Below are positions 46,416-57,477 of a stretch of 64,000 nt of DNA, one piece after another. The translations under genes and the position numbers were made by a program. Each line of letters starts with the position of its first letter. Positions within the stretch are counted from its first letter, which is position 1. The notes under the pieces were generated by a model, which worked only from the letters and a program-made list of their open reading frames with translations, was not told the origin of the DNA and made no database searches. This DNA is from CAVTQZ01 sp963737015 (lineage in GTDB: Bacteria; Actinomycetota; Acidimicrobiia; Acidimicrobiales; UBA8190): NCBI GenBank assembly GCA_963737015.1, contig CAVTQZ010000002.1, forward strand, positions 1-64,000. Reading direction: 5' to 3'.

Positions 46416-47044
46416 CAGCGGCCTGTCACCGCCGGCGGCCCGAACCGGGCATCGATCTCCCCGTTCACCGCACGCGCCACCTGGTCCACGCTCCGGTCCC
46501 CGTCGACGAGCACCCAGCGAGACGGGTCGAGCGACGCGAGCTCGAGGTAACCATCGCGAACTCGTACGTGGAAATCCTCACCGAGTCGTTCCAAGCGGTC
46601 CGCCTCGACTCCACGAATGCGTTCGCGCGCGACCTCGACCGGTACGTCGATCAGGATGTTCAGCTCCGCCCACACTCCGTCTGTTGCCAACAAGGACAGC
46701 TGGCGCAACTCTGCGAGATCCATGCCCCGGCCGAAGCCCTGATAGGCGAGGGTCGATCCGACATATCTGTCTGTGACGACCCACCTTCCGCCTTCGACGG
46801 CCGGACGGATCACCTGCGCCACGTGCTCCGCTCTGTCTGCTGCCAGCAGAAGAGCCTCGGCTCTAACGGACAGGTTCCGAAGAGAAGGGCCGAGCAGAAG
46901 CTCGCGCATCTGCTCGCCCAGTGCCGTAGCGCCCGGCTCGAAAGTCAGGACCGCATCGCCACCGAGCCTGTGCTTCAACAGGCGCGCCTGAGTGGTCTTG
47001 CCGCATCCGTCTATGCCCTCGAACGCGATCAGCCTGCCGCGCAT
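46415..47044 (-). CDS. tmk: Thymidylate kinase
   Basis: dTMP to dTDP kinase, 209 residues. P-loop FEGIDGCGKTTQ at 8-19, the DRY motif in VVTDRYVGSTLAYQG and a lid region with arginines. The ATG at 47044 is preceded by TAACCT at six bases and no ribosome site, so a leaderless start is likely. Coupled to holB. Confidence 0.95.
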   Translation of the reverse strand: MRGRLIAFEGIDGCGKTTQARLLKHRLGGDAVLTFEPGATALGEQMRELLLGPSLRNLSVRAEALLLAADRAEHVAQVIRPAVEGGRWVVTDRYVGSTLAYQGFGRGMDLAELRQLSLLATDGVWAELNILIDVPVEVARERIRGVEADRLERLGEDFHVRVRDGYLELASLDPSRWVLVDGDRSVDQVARAVNGEIDARFGPPAVTGR

Positions 47045-47050
47045 GAGCGC

Positions 47051-47056
47051 AGGTTA
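47051..47056 (-). promoter_or_regulatory. Candidate -10 for leaderless tmk transcript
   Basis: TAACCT on the minus strand ends six bases before the tmk ATG and overlaps the topA stop codon (47056-47054). Confidence 0.35.
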
Positions 47057-50000
47057 AGAGCCGGCGGAAATGTCCGCCTCGGTCGGCGGAGCGGGCTCGA
47101 CGGGTCCGGCCTTCTTCGTCACTTCGCCGGCCTTGCGCGCAGCGGGTTCCTCGGCGGCTTTGGCTGCCTTCTTCGTCCCGCCGGCCTTCGTTGTCTTGGC
47201 GGCCTTCTTCGTCCCGCCGGCCTTCTTCGCCTTGGTCGCCTTGGCGGCTTTCTTGGCCTTGGTGGACTTGGCGGCTTTGGTGGACTTGGCGGCTTTGGTG
47301 GACTTGGCGGCTTTGCGGCCTCGCGTCGACGGGCCCGCCGCCCGCCTCTCCGCGAGCAGCTCCGCGGCGCGCTCGGCGGTGATGGACTCGGGATCGTCCC
47401 CGCGACGAAGCGACGCGTTGGTCGTCCCGTCTGTGACGTAGGGGCCGAAGCGGCCGTTTCGGACCACCATCGGCGCCCCCGTCTCCGGGTCGGCACCGAG
47501 CTCGCGTAAGGGTGCCGCCGCGCTACGCCCACGCCGCGTCTTGGGTTGCGAGAAGAGCTCAAGCGCCTCGGGGAGGCCGATCGTGAGCAACTGCTCCTCG
47601 GACTCGAGGCTGCGGGTGTCGGTGCCCTTCTTCAGGTACGGGCCGAAGCGGCCGTTGAGCGCCTGGATCTCCTCGCCGCTCCCGGGGTCGTTGCCGACGA
47701 CCCTCGGCAGGCTGAGAAGCGACAGCGCGTCGTCGAGGCTGAGGGTATCGGGCGACATGGTCTTGAAGAGGGAAGCGGTGCGCGGCTTCTCGGTGCCGTC
47801 CGCCTCTCCGAGCTGTACGTACGGACCGAAGCGACCACTTCGCACCAAGATCGTGAGCCCGCTCGACGGATCGGTGCCGAGCTCCCGGTCCCCCGACGGC
47901 GCCTGGAGCAGCTCCTCGGCGCGTTCGGTGGTGAGCTCGTCCGGCGCGAGGTCCTCGGGAACCGGGGCACGCTCCTCGCCGCGCTGGAGGTAGGGACCGT
48001 AACGGCCGACCCGCACGACGATCTCGTTGCCGGCCGAGTCCGTCCCGATCGGGATCGAGTTCACCTCCACGCGCGTCGATCGCGCCGAGGTGAGAGGAGA
48101 CCTCGGCCTTGAGCCCCGCCCGGCCCCCGCCGTTGGAGGAAGCGACCCTCTGCGCAGGTTCCGCGCCGTCGCCACCGCGACCGGCGCCGTTGCCCGACAC
48201 GAGCACGCCGCCGCCGTTCGGCCGCGTCGAGCCGTTGTTCGCCGTGGATCCGTCGCCGTCGGGAAGTCCTACGTCGCCGAAGTAGAAGCGCGTGAGCCAG
48301 GGAAGGGCCTCTTTGTCGCCCTGCGCGATCTCGTCGAGGTCGTCCTCCATTGCAGCCGTGAAGCCGTAGTCGACTAGGTCGCCGAAGTAGCGCTCGAGGA
48401 GACCCACGACCGCGAACGCAGTGAAGGAGGGGATGAGCGCGCTGCCCTTCTTCCAGACGTACCCGCGTTGTTGGATCGTCGCGAGGATCGACGCGTAGGT
48501 GGAGGGTCGCCCGACGCCCAGCTCCTCGAGGGCCTTCACCAAAGAGGCCTCGGTGTAGCGCGCCGGGGGTTGGGTCGTGTGCGACTTCGGCTCGATTCCG
48601 CGTTCGGTGAGCGCGTCCCCCTCGCTCATGGGCGGAAGGTGCACGTCGCGTTCGGACAGATCGGACTCGGAGTCGTCGGTGCTCTCGACGTAGGCACGGA
48701 GGAAACCCGGGAAGCTGATCACCGTCCCCGACGCCGCGAACTCCGCCTCACCGAATCGCCGCCCCGGCGTGGCGTCCTCCGGTGAAAGCCCTTCGCCGGC
48801 GCTCCGCGCGCCTTCACGAGGCCTGCCCATGAGGCGCACCTGCGCGGTGGTACCCGTCGCGTCCGACATCTGCGATGCGACGGTGCGCTTCCAGATGAGG
48901 TCGTAGAGCCGGTGCGCGTCCCCGTGGAGGTTGCGCGAGGCCTCCTCGGGGGTCCGGAAAGCGTCGCCGGCCGGGCGGATGGCCTCGTGCGCCTCCTGTG
49001 CGTTCTTCACCTTGCGCTCGTACCTGCGGGGGCGTTCGGGGACGAAGCGGTCGCCGTAGAGCTGGGCCGCCTGCGAGCGCGCCGCGGAGATGGCCTCGTC
49101 GGAAAGCGTGGTGGAGTCGGTGCGCATGTAGGTGATCCAGCCCTCTTCGTAGAGGCGCTGTGCCACCTGCATGGTGCGCTGTGCGCCGAAGCGAAGCTTG
49201 CGGCCGGCTTCCTGCTGGAGCGTCGAGGTCATGAAGGGCGGCGCGGGGGAACGGCGGTAGGGCTTCTCGGAGACCGAGCTGACCTCGAAGCTTCCTCCCT
49301 CGAGATCGGCCGCGAGCTGTCGGGCGCCGCTCTCGTCGAGGAGCGCGAGGTCGTCGGACTTGAGCCGCCCCGACTCGTCGAAGTCACGACCCGTCGCGAG
49401 CGCCTTTCCGTCGACACCGACGAGAGTCGCAACGAAGGTCCGTTCGTCCAAAGCGCCCGCTGTCGCCGCGTCAGCGGAACCGGAGCCGCTGCTGCTCGCC
49501 ACCTCGAAGGTGCCCTCGAGGTCCCACCAACCGGCCGCACGGAAGCGCATGCGCGCCCTCTCGCGCTCGACGATCATGCGCGTCGCCACGCTCTGCACCC
49601 GCCCGGCGGAGAGCCGTGGCATGACCTTCTTCCATAGGACCGGTGAGACCTCGTAGCCGTAGAGGCGGTCGAGGATCCGGCGTGCCTCCTGCGCGTCGAC
49701 GAGCCTGCGGTCGAGCTCGCGCCATTCGTCCACCGCCCGGGCGATCGCCGCGGGGGTGATCTCGTGGAAGACCATGCGCTTCACGGGCACGGTCGGCGAG
49801 AGCACCTCGGTCAGGTGCCATGCGATGGACTCGCCCTCGCGGTCCTCGTCGGTGGCGAGGTAGAGCTCGCTCGCGTGTGACAGCGCGGACTTGAGCTTCG
49901 ACACGACCTCCTTCTTCTCAGAGGCGACGACGTAGAGGGGCTTGAAGCCGTTGTCGACGTCGACCCCGAGGCGGGCCCAGCCCTCGCTCTTGTAGGCGGC

Positions 50001-50186
50001 GGGCACCTCGTCGGCCCGGCGGGGCAGGTCACGGATGTGGCCCACCGAGGACTCGACCACGAAATCCGGGCCGAGGAGGGCGCCGATCGTCCGGGCCTTG
50101 GCGGGCGACTCCACGATGACCAGGGGTTTCGCGGTTCCCTGGGCACGGGGGGCGCGGCTTGAGGGGGATCTCGACGCTGGTGCCAT
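47054..50186 (-). pseudogene. topA: DNA topoisomerase I, interrupted by one frameshift
   Basis: Type IA topoisomerase that relaxes negative supercoils. The first 706 codons hold the TOPRIM domain (VIVESPAKARTI, TDEDREGESIAWHL), the catalytic Tyr region (EGWITYMRTDST) and SYASIL-like core. An extra G near 48067-48068 then shifts the frame. The next frame continues as EVNSIPIGTDSAGNEIVVRVG with four TopA C-terminal repeats (GRYGPY/GRFGPY) and a Lys/Ala-rich tail to 47054. Joined length about 1,043 residues, long because of a Gly/Asn-rich insert and the basic tail. The ATG start at 50186 has no clear ribosome site. Confidence 0.88.
47261..47314 (-). repeat. Three perfect 18-bp tandem repeats in the topA tail
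   Basis: GGTGGACTTGGCGGCTTT occurs three times back to back on the plus strand. On the coding strand it reads as KAAKST-type hexapeptides in the basic C-terminal tail of topoisomerase I. Similar but diverged units flank it. Confidence 0.85.
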
Positions 50187-50226
50187 GTTCAGGTGAGTAT
50201 GCCCGCCCTGCGGCGGGGCGGAGACG

Positions 50227-52614
<2,388 letters not shown>

Positions 52615-52791
52615 CTGATCGTGCTCCCTCGAATCTCTAAGTCTTCAGCCGGACCGGACCGGACCTCTCAGGGCACACAAAGAGCGCAAAGCACCTGTAA
52701 AAGGCGCGCGAGACCCGGCGAACGGGGGGTGACGATACCGACTCGGCACGACGAGGGGCAACCAGACCACGGTGAGGGGGCGCCCCGCTCG

Positions 52792-52797
52792 TAGACT
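52792..52797 (+). promoter_or_regulatory. Candidate -10 for leaderless HAD gene transcript
   Basis: TAGACT ends seven bases before the GTG at 52805; no ribosome-binding sequence in between. Confidence 0.35.
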
Positions 52798-52804
52798 GTG
52801 GGGC

Positions 52805-53599
52805 GTGGAGGCCGCTTTCTTCGACCTCGACAAGACCGTCATCGCCAGGGCTTCCATCGCTGCGTTCGGGCACACCTTCTACCGCGGCGGGTTGATCCGA
52901 AGAGCCACGGTCGTGCGGGCCCTCGCGTCCCAGCTCGTCTACCTCCATCTCGGGGCGAGCGAGCAGAAGCTGGCCAAGATCCGGGAGTCGGTCCTCGCCC
53001 TCACGAAGGGCTGGGACCAGCGTGAGGTGGCCCGGCTCGTGCGCGAGGCGCTCGACGACGTGGTCGAGCCGATCATCTACGCGGAGGCGCTCGATCTGAT
53101 CGAGAAGCACCGCTCCGAGGGACGCAGGACCTACATCGTCTCGGCATCGCCCGTCGAGATAGTCGAGCCCCTGGCCGAGTACCTGGCGGTGGACGGAGCG
53201 ATAGCGAGCAGGGCGGTCATCGACCGCGACGGCCGCTACACCGGTGAGATGGCGTTCTACGCGTACGGTCCGTTCAAGGCGCAGTCGATGCGCGACGTGG
53301 CGGTGTTCGAGGGGATCGATCTCTCCGAGTCCTACGCGTACACCGACTCCTACACAGACGTCCCGATGCTCGAAGCCGTCGGCCACCCCGTCGCTGTCAA
53401 TCCCGATCGCGTCCTCGCTCGCCTGGCTCGCGAACGAGGGTGGGAGGTCGTCCAGTTCACACGGCCGGTGCGGCTGCGCGACCGCGTGCCCGTTCCCGAT
53501 CTGCCGACGGCCGCGGCCGTGACCGGTGTGGCAGCAGCCGCGCTCGGCGCGCTCGCGTTGGCCTGGCGCCATGGCCAGAGGTCGCGGGCCGCAGACTGA
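52805..53599 (+). CDS. HAD-IB family phosphatase with C-terminal membrane segment
   Basis: 264 residues from the GTG at 52805. HAD motif I FFDLDKTVIA lies at about 6-15, motif II VSASPVEIV and motif IV TDSYTDVPML, as in SerB-like HAD-IB enzymes. A C-terminal alanine-rich segment (about 234-255) may be a membrane anchor. The substrate is unknown; relatives include phosphoserine and lysophospholipid-related phosphatases. Divergent from hppA. Confidence 0.82.
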   Translation: MEAAFFDLDKTVIARASIAAFGHTFYRGGLIRRATVVRALASQLVYLHLGASEQKLAKIRESVLALTKGWDQREVARLVREALDDVVEPIIYAEALDLIEKHRSEGRRTYIVSASPVEIVEPLAEYLAVDGAIASRAVIDRDGRYTGEMAFYAYGPFKAQSMRDVAVFEGIDLSESYAYTDSYTDVPMLEAVGHPVAVNPDRVLARLARERGWEVVQFTRPVRLRDRVPVPDLPTAAAVTGVAAAALGALALAWRHGQRSRAAD

Positions 53600-53643
53600 G
53601 ACTGAGCCTGAGACTGCAGATCGAGCCGGCAATGGTCGGCGGG

Positions 53644-53663
53644 GGCCCGGATGCGACCGGGCC
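53644..53663. terminator. Hairpin after the HAD gene
   Basis: GGCCCGG (53644-53650) and CCGGGCC (53657-53663) with a six-base loop, 45 bases after the HAD stop and opposite the end of the small minus-strand ORF. No U-tract, so it is a weak bidirectional terminator candidate. Confidence 0.35.
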
Positions 53664-53695
53664 GGCCGAACCCTTACACGGCTACTTCGGCTGGA

Positions 53696-53770
53696 TCAGG
53701 CCTTCTGGAGACGGCGAGCCGCCACCACACCGAGCCCGATGAGCACTGCGAGGATCAGGAGCTTCTTCAT
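53696..53770 (-). CDS. 24-residue hydrophobic peptide (small ORF)
   Basis: ATG at 53770-53768, stop at 53698-53696. The product begins MKKLLILAVLIGLGVVAARR and is one membrane helix with basic ends. An AGGA lies eight bases before the ATG. Small single-span peptides of this style, such as the DLW-39 family, are common in actinobacteria, but the DLW signature is absent here. It follows the sigma gene on the same strand. Function unknown; existence is supported by the start signal and composition only. Confidence 0.5.
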   Translation of the reverse strand: MKKLLILAVLIGLGVVAARRLQKA

Positions 53771-53847
53771 GAGGGCGATCCTAACCACGGCCTTTGATCC
53801 TGCAAAGGTTTTTTCGCCCGGGCTGGGGAGAGACCCGCTACTTCGCC

Positions 53848-54786
53848 TCAGACAGTGAGCAGGTCGCGCGCTCCGGTGTCGGACGAGGGGTGCCGTAGCT
53901 TCGACATCGCACGCGCCTCTATCTGGCGGATGCGCTCACGCGTGAGGTTGAAGTGCTCGCCGACCTCCTCCAAGGTGCGGGGCTCGCCGCGGTCGAGCCC
54001 GAAGCGCAGGCGCAGGATCTCACGCTCACGCTCGTCGAGGGGCGAGAGGAGACGGTTGATCTCGTCTGGGAGAAGCGCCGTCGACGCCACCTCGAAGGGC
54101 GACTCGGCGGAGCGGTCCTCGACGACGTCGCCGAGCTCGGCGTCGCCGTCCTCACGAAGCGGCTCGGAGAGAGACAACGGCTCGGCCCGAAAACGCAGCG
54201 CCTCGATCAACTTGTCCTCGGGCATCTCGACCTCGGTGCCGAGCTCCGCGAGCGTCGCCGGCCGCCCGAGCTTCAACTCCAGGCGGGCCTGCGCCTTCTG
54301 GACCCTCGCCAAGGTGTCGCCGGCGTGCACCGGGAGCCGGATGGTCCGCCCCGTGTTGGCGATGCCGCGTGTGATCGCCTGGCGTATCCACCAGGTTGCG
54401 TAGGTGGAGAACTTGAAGCCCTTGCGCCAGTCGAACTTCTCGACGGCGTGCATGAGGCCGAGGTTCCCCTCCTGGATGAGATCGAGGAGAGGCAGTCCGG
54501 ACGCCTGGTACTTCTTCGCGATCGAGACCACGAGACGCAGGTTCGACTGAACGAAGGTCTGCTGGGCCTGTTCCCCCATCTGGAGCTTGCGCTTGAGCTC
54601 CCGGCGCTTGGACGGGGTGTGCTCCTTCGACCTGGCGATCAGGTCGCGCTCGGCGTCGCGGCCGTTCTCGATGGCCTGTGCGAGGCGGACCTCGTCGTCC
54701 TTCGTGAGCAGCGGGTACTGCCCTATGTCGGTCAGGTAGAGCCGTACGAGATCTTCCTCGTCGCGCTCGACGCGCTCCTTCGCCAC
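53848..54786 (-). CDS. Primary-type RNA polymerase sigma factor (SigA/SigB-like)
   Basis: 312-residue sigma-70 group 1 or 2 factor. Region 1.2 is VRLYLTDIGQYPLLTKDDEVRLAQAIE-like, region 2 has FVQSNLRLVVSIAKKY and FSTYATWWIRQAI, and region 4.2 TLEEVGEHFNLTRERIRQIEARAMSKLR-like. It lacks the long acidic N-terminus (region 1.1) of actinobacterial housekeeping SigA, so it may be the short SigB-type paralogue or a lineage-specific SigA. GTG start with AAGGGG six bases upstream. Confidence 0.92.
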   Translation of the reverse strand: MAKERVERDEEDLVRLYLTDIGQYPLLTKDDEVRLAQAIENGRDAERDLIARSKEHTPSKRRELKRKLQMGEQAQQTFVQSNLRLVVSIAKKYQASGLPLLDLIQEGNLGLMHAVEKFDWRKGFKFSTYATWWIRQAITRGIANTGRTIRLPVHAGDTLARVQKAQARLELKLGRPATLAELGTEVEMPEDKLIEALRFRAEPLSLSEPLREDGDAELGDVVEDRSAESPFEVASTALLPDEINRLLSPLDEREREILRLRFGLDRGEPRTLEEVGEHFNLTRERIRQIEARAMSKLRHPSSDTGARDLLTV

Positions 54787-54937
54787 TCGCTACCCCTTGT
54801 CGGGCTCGGCCCGGCAGTTCGAGCCGGTCAACAAACGAACCAATATTTCCTGCTCACAGGACAAATCATTGGTGGATGCACCAAGCGACTCGGCTGTGAG
54901 CACTGCCCGCCCTGCGAACTTCAGTGTAACGGCGGAG

Positions 54938-55558
54938 TCAAGACCCCAGCTCACCCGAGGACCAGGCTCCGGGCCACGGGACAAGTCCGGGGCCGCCACC
55001 CATGAGAACGTCCTCCAGGACACCAACCTGGCGGGCGAGCTCCCCGGCTTTCATCCCGTGTGCGAGAAACGCCTGGACGAGCGCCTCGCATTCCTGCCAG
55101 GACTCGCTCTCGTCTCGCAGCACGAGACGCAGGGCACGGACGAGCGAGGCGTCGGCGACGTCAGCCGCGCGCTCTATGTGAACGGTGTAGCCGGTGACCA
55201 ACCTCGGAAGAACCAGCCTCCCGAGACCCGCCAGCCGGACGAGGGTCTCCCCCTGAGCACGCAGGCGGTCGAGCACGTCGGACACGGCCGAAAAACTCTC
55301 GCCCGTCACCTCGTCGGGATCGAAGCCCTCGAACACAGGCAGCCGCTCGTCGAACAGCTGCGCGTGCCACGCGTGCTGCCGGGACTGGGCGTCGAAGAAG
55401 AGGCGAGCCTCGCCGGTCGGCTCGTCGGCGACCCAACCCCCGAGGATCTCGAACAGACGCGCCTCGACGAAGCGGTAGGACGCCACCATCCGCGCCTGCA
55501 CGAAGAGGCCGACCGAGGCGTCACCCCGCATGGACTTGCCCATGGCGCCGGATCTCAC
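54938..55558 (-). CDS. Unknown protein, possibly ferritin-like
   Basis: 206 residues, mostly helical and rich in Glu, Arg and Leu. I do not recognise a named family. The stretch ARLFEILGGWVADEPTGEARLFF, followed by QSRQHAWHAQLFDERLP, has Glu and His spacing reminiscent of ferritin-like helices. The last 20 residues are Gly/Pro/Trp-rich. GTG start overlaps the nadE stop as GTGA, so the two are translated together. Confidence 0.6.
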   Translation of the reverse strand: MRSGAMGKSMRGDASVGLFVQARMVASYRFVEARLFEILGGWVADEPTGEARLFFDAQSRQHAWHAQLFDERLPVFEGFDPDEVTGESFSAVSDVLDRLRAQGETLVRLAGLGRLVLPRLVTGYTVHIERAADVADASLVRALRLVLRDESESWQECEALVQAFLAHGMKAGELARQVGVLEDVLMGGGPGLVPWPGAWSSGELGS

Positions 55559-57363
55559 CTCTCGTGGTCGCGATAGCGGTTCGTGATCGGCATCCGCCGG
55601 TCCTTGCCGAAGGCCTTTGCGCTGATGCGCACGCCGGGGGGCGACTGCCGGCGCTTGTACTCCGCTGCGTCGACGAGCTGCGCGACCTTCGTGACGACCG
55701 AGCGGTCGAACCCCTCACCCACGAGGTCCGAGATGGCGAGGTCCTGGGCGACGAGGCCCTCCAGGATCGGGTCGAGAACGTCGTAGGGCGCAAGGCTGTC
55801 CTCGTCCTTCTGGTCGGGGCGCAGCTCCGCCGAGGGGGGCTTCTCTAGAACTGAAGCCGGGACGAGGTCGTAGCCGGCCTTCTCGTTGCGATAACGGCAC
55901 AGCCGGTACACCAATGTCTTCGGTACGTCCTTTATGACCGCGAAGCCACCGGCGGAATCTCCGTAGAGCGTGGAGTAGCCCGTAGCGAGCTCGCTCTTGT
56001 TGCCGGTGGTGAGCACTATCCAGCCCTTGGCGTTGGACGCCGCCATGAGGAGCACGCCCCTTATGCGCGACTGCAGGTTCTCGTCCGCGAGGCCTTCCTT
56101 CGCGCCGGCGATGACCGGCTCGAGCATCTGCGAGAAGGCAGCGTGCGCCGTCTCGATGCCGACGACGTGGAGGTCGATCGAGAGGTTGGCGGCCAGTTGC
56201 TCGGCGTCGGTCACAGAGCCGGCACTCGAGTAGCGCGACGGCATCGCAAGCGCGTGGACGTGGTCGGGTCCGAGCGCGTCCACCGCTATCAGCGCCACGA
56301 GGGAGGAATCGATGCCCCCCGAAAGCCCCATGACGGCATCGGTGAAGCCGTTCTTGGCGAGGTAGTCGCGCGTCCCGAGAACGAGCGCGCCGTAGACCTC
56401 CGCCTCGAGGCTCAGACGCTCCGGGATCGGCGGACGCGCCGCGGCGACGGGGTCACGCGGCGTCTCGCTCAGGTGGACCACCGGTGCACGCGGCAGCTCG
56501 CAGCGGGGATCCGCAGGAGAGTCGCTCGGAATTCGGACCTTGTCGGGAACCTCCACGTCGACTACGAGCAGCGCCTCCTCGAAGAGCGGCGCCGCAGCGA
56601 CGAGCTCACCCTTCTCGTCCACCACGACCGAGCCTCCGTCGAAGACGAGCTCGTCCTGGCCGCCGACCTGGTTCACGTACGCGATCGCGCAGCCGGCCTG
56701 TGCCACTCGCGCCCGCAGGACCGCGAGGCGCTCGTCGAAGCGACCGATCGTATAAGGCGATGCATTCACGTTCACCACCAGGCGCGCGCCCTTGTGCGCC
56801 TCGGTCGCGATCGGGCCCCGGTCGAACCAGAGGTCCTCGCAGACAGAGACACCCACTGCGACCCCCGCCACTTCGTAGAGATGGAGCTCCTCCGTCCCCG
56901 GGGCGAACCAGCGATCCTCGTCGAACACGCCGTAATTCGGCAGCAGACGCTTGTGGTACACGCCGGCGATCTCTCCGTGCGCGCACACGGCGAGCGCGTT
57001 GCGAAGCAGCCTCGGGCCACCACGAACGGCTTCCTCGCGCGCGACGCTTCCGGCGCCCGCCGCTGCCGCCACGGCCTCTGTGACGTCCGCATGCCCCGCC
57101 ACGTCCACGAAACCGACGAGAGCGACGCAGTCGACTGTGGCCTTGGCGACCTCTGCCAGGGCGGCGAGGTTGTCCGCCACGAATGCCGGCTTCAGGAGGA
57201 GGTCCTCGGGCGGATAGCCGGTGACGGCGAGCTCGGGGAACGCGACGATGTCCACACCCTGCGCCTCGGCCGCAGCCACGCCCGCCACGATGCGCGAGAC
57301 GTTGTGGTCCAGATCCCCGACGACCGTGTCGAGCTGGCTCAAGCCGACGCGTACGCGGGGCAC
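55555..57363 (-). CDS. nadE: Glutamine-dependent NAD+ synthetase
   Basis: Final NAD step: amidates nicotinate adenine dinucleotide using glutamine. 602 residues. The N-terminal nitrilase-type amidase has Glu44 in FPELAVTGY, Lys in YHKRLLPNYGVF and the nucleophile Cys in VSVCEDLWF. The C-terminal synthetase has the PP-loop LSGGIDSSLVAL. The GTG start has TAGGCT six bases upstream. nadB and nadC in the same window complete most of de novo NAD synthesis. Confidence 0.94.
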   Translation of the reverse strand: MPRVRVGLSQLDTVVGDLDHNVSRIVAGVAAAEAQGVDIVAFPELAVTGYPPEDLLLKPAFVADNLAALAEVAKATVDCVALVGFVDVAGHADVTEAVAAAAGAGSVAREEAVRGGPRLLRNALAVCAHGEIAGVYHKRLLPNYGVFDEDRWFAPGTEELHLYEVAGVAVGVSVCEDLWFDRGPIATEAHKGARLVVNVNASPYTIGRFDERLAVLRARVAQAGCAIAYVNQVGGQDELVFDGGSVVVDEKGELVAAAPLFEEALLVVDVEVPDKVRIPSDSPADPRCELPRAPVVHLSETPRDPVAAARPPIPERLSLEAEVYGALVLGTRDYLAKNGFTDAVMGLSGGIDSSLVALIAVDALGPDHVHALAMPSRYSSAGSVTDAEQLAANLSIDLHVVGIETAHAAFSQMLEPVIAGAKEGLADENLQSRIRGVLLMAASNAKGWIVLTTGNKSELATGYSTLYGDSAGGFAVIKDVPKTLVYRLCRYRNEKAGYDLVPASVLEKPPSAELRPDQKDEDSLAPYDVLDPILEGLVAQDLAISDLVGEGFDRSVVTKVAQLVDAAEYKRRQSPPGVRISAKAFGKDRRMPITNRYRDHER

Positions 57364-57369
57364 GTTCGA

Positions 57370-57375
57370 AGCCTA
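57370..57375 (-). promoter_or_regulatory. Candidate -10 for leaderless nadE transcript
   Basis: TAGGCT on the minus strand ends six bases before the nadE GTG at 57363; no ribosome-binding sequence. It also argues that glnE starts further downstream than its first in-frame ATG at 57376. Confidence 0.4.
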
Positions 57376-57477
57376 ATGGTCGGGTTCCGATCGATATCTG
57401 AGACCATCTTGCGAGTGAACGGCGCGCCGGGAGGTGAGGGCACACTGGGTGGTGACGCGCAGACGGGAGCGTCCTTC

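Noticed and set aside
56143..57477. Long plus-strand open frame leading into glnE
   Set aside because: It is antisense to nadE and has no protein-like motifs; a typical high-GC shadow frame. glnE itself starts near 57478.
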